Assembly: GCA_947170265.1 (NCBI GenBank)
Contig: CAMVSV010000005.1
Coordinates: 1 to 64,000 of the forward strand
Origin: an uncultured Prevotella sp.
GTDB taxonomy: Bacteria; Bacteroidota; Bacteroidia; Bacteroidales; Bacteroidaceae
DNA length: 64,000 nt
Direction of reading: 5' to 3'
The position numbers and the translations under genes were made by a program. Of the stretch, positions 60,705-64,000 are shown one piece after another. The notes below the pieces were generated by a model. It saw nothing but the letters and a program-made list of their open reading frames with translations, had not been told where the DNA came from and made no database searches. How positions within the stretch are numbered: the stretch's first letter is position 1; the number at the start of each line of letters is the position of its first letter.

Positions 60705-61925
60705 CTATTCATGACGTATGGCTTCTATCGGATCCATGTTGGCAGCCTTCTGTGCGGGAATGTAGCCGAAGAGCACTCCGATGAACACACATACGAGGAA
60801 CGACACATAGATAGACCATGCCGGCACGCTGCTCGGCATTCCGAGCATTGGCACGAGAAATGAGCTTGCACCCCACCCCACGAGTATGCCGAGCAAGCCT
60901 CCCGTGAGTGAGATTATTATCGATTCAATGAGGAACTGCAAGGAGATTACTGCTCCTGTAGCTCCCACCGCCATGCGCAAGCCTATCTCCTTGGTGCGTT
61001 CGGTGACGCTCACGAGCATGATGTTCATTATACCTATACCTGCCACGAGCAGCGAGAATGCCGCAGCCACCACGAGGATGATTGTTACGGTGTCCATTGT
61101 CGACGACATTGTTTCCATCATCTCTGCCTGCGAGCGTATGGTGAAATCATCTTCGGCATCATCCTTGAGCTTATGGCTGTCGCGTAGTATCTGTGTGAGT
61201 TCCTCTATGGCAGCATCCGACAGCTCCTCTGTCACCGCCGAGCACACTATGCTTGAGAAAAAAGTCTGAGCTGCAATGCGTTTCATCACTGTGGAGTAAG
61301 GTGCAATGATGACATTGTCCTGATCCATGCCCCAGCTGTTGTAGCCTTTCGACTTCAGCACTCCCACGATGCGCATGGGTATACTCTTGAAGCGTATGGT
61401 CTTGCCTATGGGATCAACGTTTTCACCAAAGAGCTCGGTGACGATGGTCTTTCCCACGACACACACCTTCGAGGCTTTTCTCACGTCCTCATCGGTGAAG
61501 CAGTCGCCCTGTTCCACAGTCCAAAGCTTTATGTCGAGATACTCGGGGCTCTCGCCATAGACGCTGGTATTGGTGTTGTTGTTGCCGTAGATTACCTGTC
61601 CGCTTGCCGTTACCTCGGGCGAAACTTTTGTGATGAACCTTTTCTCCTTGAGAATGCGTTCATAGTCAGCCATCTTCAATGTCTGCATGCTCGATGGGTC
61701 TTGTCTCACACCACCGCGCATGTCGGCACCCGGACGAATGGTGAGCAGGTTGGTGCCCATGGTTGAGAGCTCAGCCCTTATGCTTTCCTTTGAGCCTTGT
61801 CCTATGCTCATCATTATTATCACAGCCGCCACGCCTATGATTATTCCGAGCATGCTCAGGAATGAGCGCATCTTGTTGTTGGCAACAGCCTTGATGCTTA
61901 CTTTGAATAGGTTGGATATGTTCAT
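60705..61925 (-). CDS. MacB-type ABC transporter permease
   Basis: 406 residues. An N-terminal membrane segment (about 20-42), a large periplasmic MacB_PCD domain (about 45-265) and an FtsX-like domain with three membrane segments (about 275-400), ending DPIEAIRHE as is typical. In MacB itself the ATPase is fused; here it is a separate gene 24 bases upstream. It should work with the adaptor and an outer-membrane channel to export peptides, macrolides or heme-like compounds. Confidence 0.9.
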   Translation of the reverse strand: MNISNLFKVSIKAVANNKMRSFLSMLGIIIGVAAVIIMMSIGQGSKESIRAELSTMGTNLLTIRPGADMRGGVRQDPSSMQTLKMADYERILKEKRFITKVSPEVTASGQVIYGNNNTNTSVYGESPEYLDIKLWTVEQGDCFTDEDVRKASKVCVVGKTIVTELFGENVDPIGKTIRFKSIPMRIVGVLKSKGYNSWGMDQDNVIIAPYSTVMKRIAAQTFFSSIVCSAVTEELSDAAIEELTQILRDSHKLKDDAEDDFTIRSQAEMMETMSSTMDTVTIILVVAAAFSLLVAGIGIMNIMLVSVTERTKEIGLRMAVGATGAVISLQFLIESIIISLTGGLLGILVGWGASSFLVPMLGMPSSVPAWSIYVSFLVCVFIGVLFGYIPAQKAANMDPIEAIRHE

Positions 61926-61949
61926 TATCTGTTACTTTCTTAAATTATC

Positions 61950-62708
61950 TCAGTCGTCGTTCATCACTGGCAGGGCATCGAGGGCTTCCTTTGCCGACTT
62001 AATGTTGGTGTTGATGGTGTCTTCGCGTATCTTTCCATCGCGCAGGTTGATGTTACGGCTGCTATATTCGGCTATCTCCGGGTTGTGGGTCACGAAGATG
62101 ATGGTGTGTCCCTGACGGTAGAGCTCCTGAAAGAGCACGAGCATCTCAAACGAAGTGCGTGTGTCGAGGTTTCCAGTGGCCTCGTCGGCGAGGAGCACAG
62201 CGGGATCGTTGACCAAGGCACGGGCAATGGCCACGCGTTGCATCTGTCCGCCCGACATCTGGTTGGACTTATGTTCAAGCCTGTCGCCCAGTCCCACTGC
62301 CTGAAGAGCCTTGATGGCAGCCTCACGGCGCTGCTTGGCATTGTACTTGCTGTTGTACATCAGCGGAAGCTCTACATTCTCTATTGCCGTGGTCTTCGAC
62401 AGCAGGTTGTAGTTCTGGAACACGAAACCTATCTTCTGGTTTCTGAGGTGGGCACGTTGAGTCTTCGACATGGTGCGCACAGGCACTCCGTCGAGGAAGT
62501 ATTCGCCACTGGTGGGTGTGTCGAGGCATCCCAGCTGGTTGAGCAGTGTGGACTTTCCTGAGCCCGAGGTACCCTGTATGGTCACAAACTCGCCTTCGTA
62601 GATCTTGAAGGAGACACCCCTGAGGGCTTTCACCGTCTCACTGCCCACCTGGAAGTAGCGTTTCACGTTTTGCAGTTCAATCACTACTTTTCTCTTATCT
62701 TCTTCCAT
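61950..62708 (-). CDS. MacB/LolD-type ABC ATPase
   Basis: 252 residues. Walker [10 protein letters not shown] near 45-53, Q-loop, signature [15 protein letters not shown] near 151-165, Walker [10 protein letters not shown] near 171-179, H-loop VTHNPE. It powers the downstream permease. The C-terminal extension after 225 is short and charged. Spacing to the adaptor gene upstream is 17 bases, consistent with one operon. Confidence 0.93.
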   Translation of the reverse strand: MEEDKRKVVIELQNVKRYFQVGSETVKALRGVSFKIYEGEFVTIQGTSGSGKSTLLNQLGCLDTPTSGEYFLDGVPVRTMSKTQRAHLRNQKIGFVFQNYNLLSKTTAIENVELPLMYNSKYNAKQRREAAIKALQAVGLGDRLEHKSNQMSGGQMQRVAIARALVNDPAVLLADEATGNLDTRTSFEMLVLFQELYRQGHTIIFVTHNPEIAEYSSRNINLRDGKIREDTINTNIKSAKEALDALPVMNDD

Positions 62709-62725
62709 GGTCGTGGTGCATAGGG

Positions 62726-63919
62726 TTATTTCTTTTCGTTGCCGCCGTTGGAATTCTTGTTGTTCCTTGGTCTTGGCATGAAGGGGTTGCCAGCCTGCTG
62801 TCCGCCTTGCTCGGCATCACCACCCTGCAGGCTCATGTCGGTAATCACTTCGGTGCCTTGGGCTATGCCGGCTGTTATCTCGGTGAGGGTACCGTTGGTT
62901 GTTCCCACTTCCACCTTATGAGCTTTGAGCACGTTGCCTTCGCGTGTCCACACCTTGTTGTCGGCTTTCACGTCCTTTATGGTGTAGGTCTTAGGCAGCA
63001 GTGCCTCTGTGGGAATAAACTGCAGTGCTTTCTTTGGAACAGCGAGCACGTTGCCTTTCTCCATTGTAAAGATGGTTACGTTGGCAGTGAGTCCTGGTTT
63101 GAGTTTCAGGGTGGCGTTGGGTGCAGAGATTACCACCTCATAGGTCACCACGTTGCTTGTGGTCGTTGCCTGCTGCCGCACTTGCTTCACAACACCCTCA
63201 AAGGTATCGTCGGGATAGGCATCGACGGTGAAGCTCACCCTTTGTCCGGGTTTCACCTCGCCGATGTCTGCTTCGTCTATGTTGGCAATCACCTGCATGT
63301 TGGTAAGGTCCTGTGCTATGGTGAAGAGCTCAGGTGTGCTGAACGATGCTGCCACGGTCTGTCCCTCTTCCACCGACTTTGAGAGCACCACGCCATCGAT
63401 GGGCGAAGTGATGGTGGCATAGCCGAGGTTGGTCTGAGCCTTGCGCACGCTCTCCTGGGCGCTGTTCACCTGTTGCTGTGCCTGCTGGTAGGAGAGGTTT
63501 GCCGTTTCGAAGTCGTTGGCACTGACAAGTCCTTTGTTGAACAGTGTGCGGTAGCGTTCGTAGTTGGCACGTTGATAGTTGAGGTTGCTCTGCTGGCTTG
63601 CGAGGTTTGCCTGTGCAGTCTTTAGCTCGCTTATGAGGTTGGTCTTGTCGAGCTCGGCAATGACTTGTCCTTTCTTCACTATGCTGTTGTAGTCGACATA
63701 GAGGTGAGCCACAATGCCCGACACCTGTGTACCCACCGTTACCGACGTCACGGGTTCTATCGTTCCCGTGGCCGTTACTGTGGTCTGAATGTCGGTTTTT
63801 GCCACTTTCTCTGTTGTGAACTTCACTTTCTCTTCCTTCTTTCCCCCTTTGAGAAGGAAGAAGGCTGCTATTGCCACGGCAACCACGCCGACCGCAATCC
63901 ATATTTTCTTATTCTTCAT
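62726..63919 (-). CDS. MacA/HlyD-type periplasmic adaptor
   Basis: 397 residues from MKNKKIWIAV. An N-terminal anchor segment (about 5-23), then biotinyl-lipoyl, alpha-hairpin coiled coil (about 100-170, LNYQRANYERYRTLFNKGLV), beta-barrel and membrane-proximal domains. It bridges the ABC permease and an outer-membrane factor. An in-frame ATG at 63976 would add a charged N-terminus and is less likely. The disordered Gly/Asn/Gln-rich tail (QGGQQAGNPF) is unusual but not unique. Confidence 0.9.
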   Translation of the reverse strand: MKNKKIWIAVGVVAVAIAAFFLLKGGKKEEKVKFTTEKVAKTDIQTTVTATGTIEPVTSVTVGTQVSGIVAHLYVDYNSIVKKGQVIAELDKTNLISELKTAQANLASQQSNLNYQRANYERYRTLFNKGLVSANDFETANLSYQQAQQQVNSAQESVRKAQTNLGYATITSPIDGVVLSKSVEEGQTVAASFSTPELFTIAQDLTNMQVIANIDEADIGEVKPGQRVSFTVDAYPDDTFEGVVKQVRQQATTTSNVVTYEVVISAPNATLKLKPGLTANVTIFTMEKGNVLAVPKKALQFIPTEALLPKTYTIKDVKADNKVWTREGNVLKAHKVEVGTTNGTLTEITAGIAQGTEVITDMSLQGGDAEQGGQQAGNPFMPRPRNNKNSNGGNEKK

Positions 63920-63956
63920 GATAGTATCTTTAATTCTATGATTATTGGTGTATGAA

Positions 63957-64000
63957 CTACATTCCCAGCGTTCCATTCTTATAGAACTTCAGCATGCTGA
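63957..64000 (-). CDS. 3' end of an upstream gene, possibly the TolC-like outer-membrane factor
   Basis: Only the last 13 codons are present: S-M-L-K-F-Y-K-N-G-T-L-G-M, stop TAG at 63957-63959. Bacteroidota efflux sets usually order TolC-like, adaptor, ATPase, permease, so a TolC-like gene is the best guess; the sequence here cannot prove it. The 37-base gap to the adaptor start fits one operon. Confidence 0.45.
   Translation of the reverse strand, partial: SMLKFYKNGTLGM

Noticed and set aside
60705..61925. Cell-division FtsX
   Set aside because: The MacB-type periplasmic domain, the adaptor gene and the LolD/MacB-type ATPase point to efflux, not FtsEX.

Overview
The window looks like Bacteroidota chromosome, most likely Prevotella or a close relative. 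The evidence is the promoter box TAnnTTTG in front of many genes, the near absence of Shine-Dalgarno sequences, DUF6377 and BspA-like proteins, SusE/F-like and outer-membrane barrel proteins, the split menaquinone cluster, and a recurring C-terminal tail (Y-x-L-x-G ... KGIYIxNGKK) on secreted proteins. No rRNA, CRISPR array, phage or recognisable transposase was seen.

Layout. 1-7309: menaquinone genes (thioesterase, menF, menD, menB, menC), with a convergent TGS/uridine-kinase-like nucleoside kinase inside. 7344-13347: a membrane-bound DUF6377 regulator divergent from two secreted proteins; this block separates menB-menC from menE (13585-14577). 14583-22179: aroB, an outer-membrane barrel with a Gly-rich tail, and a leftward run frr-rsgA-VanZ-like-AAA ATPase. 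22353-26195: a small secreted protein, an AT-rich type II restriction-modification pair with a structured intergenic segment, and rsmA. 26761-38180: a lipid-flippase-like membrane protein, pepD, a very large multidomain GH3 enzyme, and a BspA-like leucine-rich repeat protein with a small acidic partner. 38327-48867: corA with a leader, a DUF349 protein, tRNA-Val(CAC), tRNA-Gln(CUG), rsfS-ftsH-cdsA, a nitroreductase, a HAD phosphatase with three small conserved genes, and a B3/B4-domain protein. 48995-60348: a Cys-rich family protein, a cupin, a GNAT enzyme, a DUF1349 lipoprotein, tRNA-Ser(UGA), a two-domain esterase, mutS2, dnaG and cls. 60705-64000: a leftward MacA/MacB-type ABC efflux set, with the end of another gene at the right edge.

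How the genes work together. Five or six menaquinone enzymes cover chorismate to 1,4-dihydroxy-2-naphthoate for anaerobic respiration; menA and the methyltransferase are not here, while aroB feeds chorismate. The GH3, BspA, SusE/F-like and SGNH proteins form an exported surface programme sharing one tail motif. rsfS-ftsH-cdsA and frr-rsgA are translation and envelope housekeeping sets.

The least explained elements are three. First, a 271-bp repeat with terminal inverted repeats, present as two full copies (26342-26612, 60385-60655) and a fragment at 1-173. Second, a probably structured RNA between the restriction and methyltransferase genes (23791-23936). Third, a possible Mg-sensing leader peptide in front of corA (38362-38397). 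All coordinates were read by eye; no database search was run.
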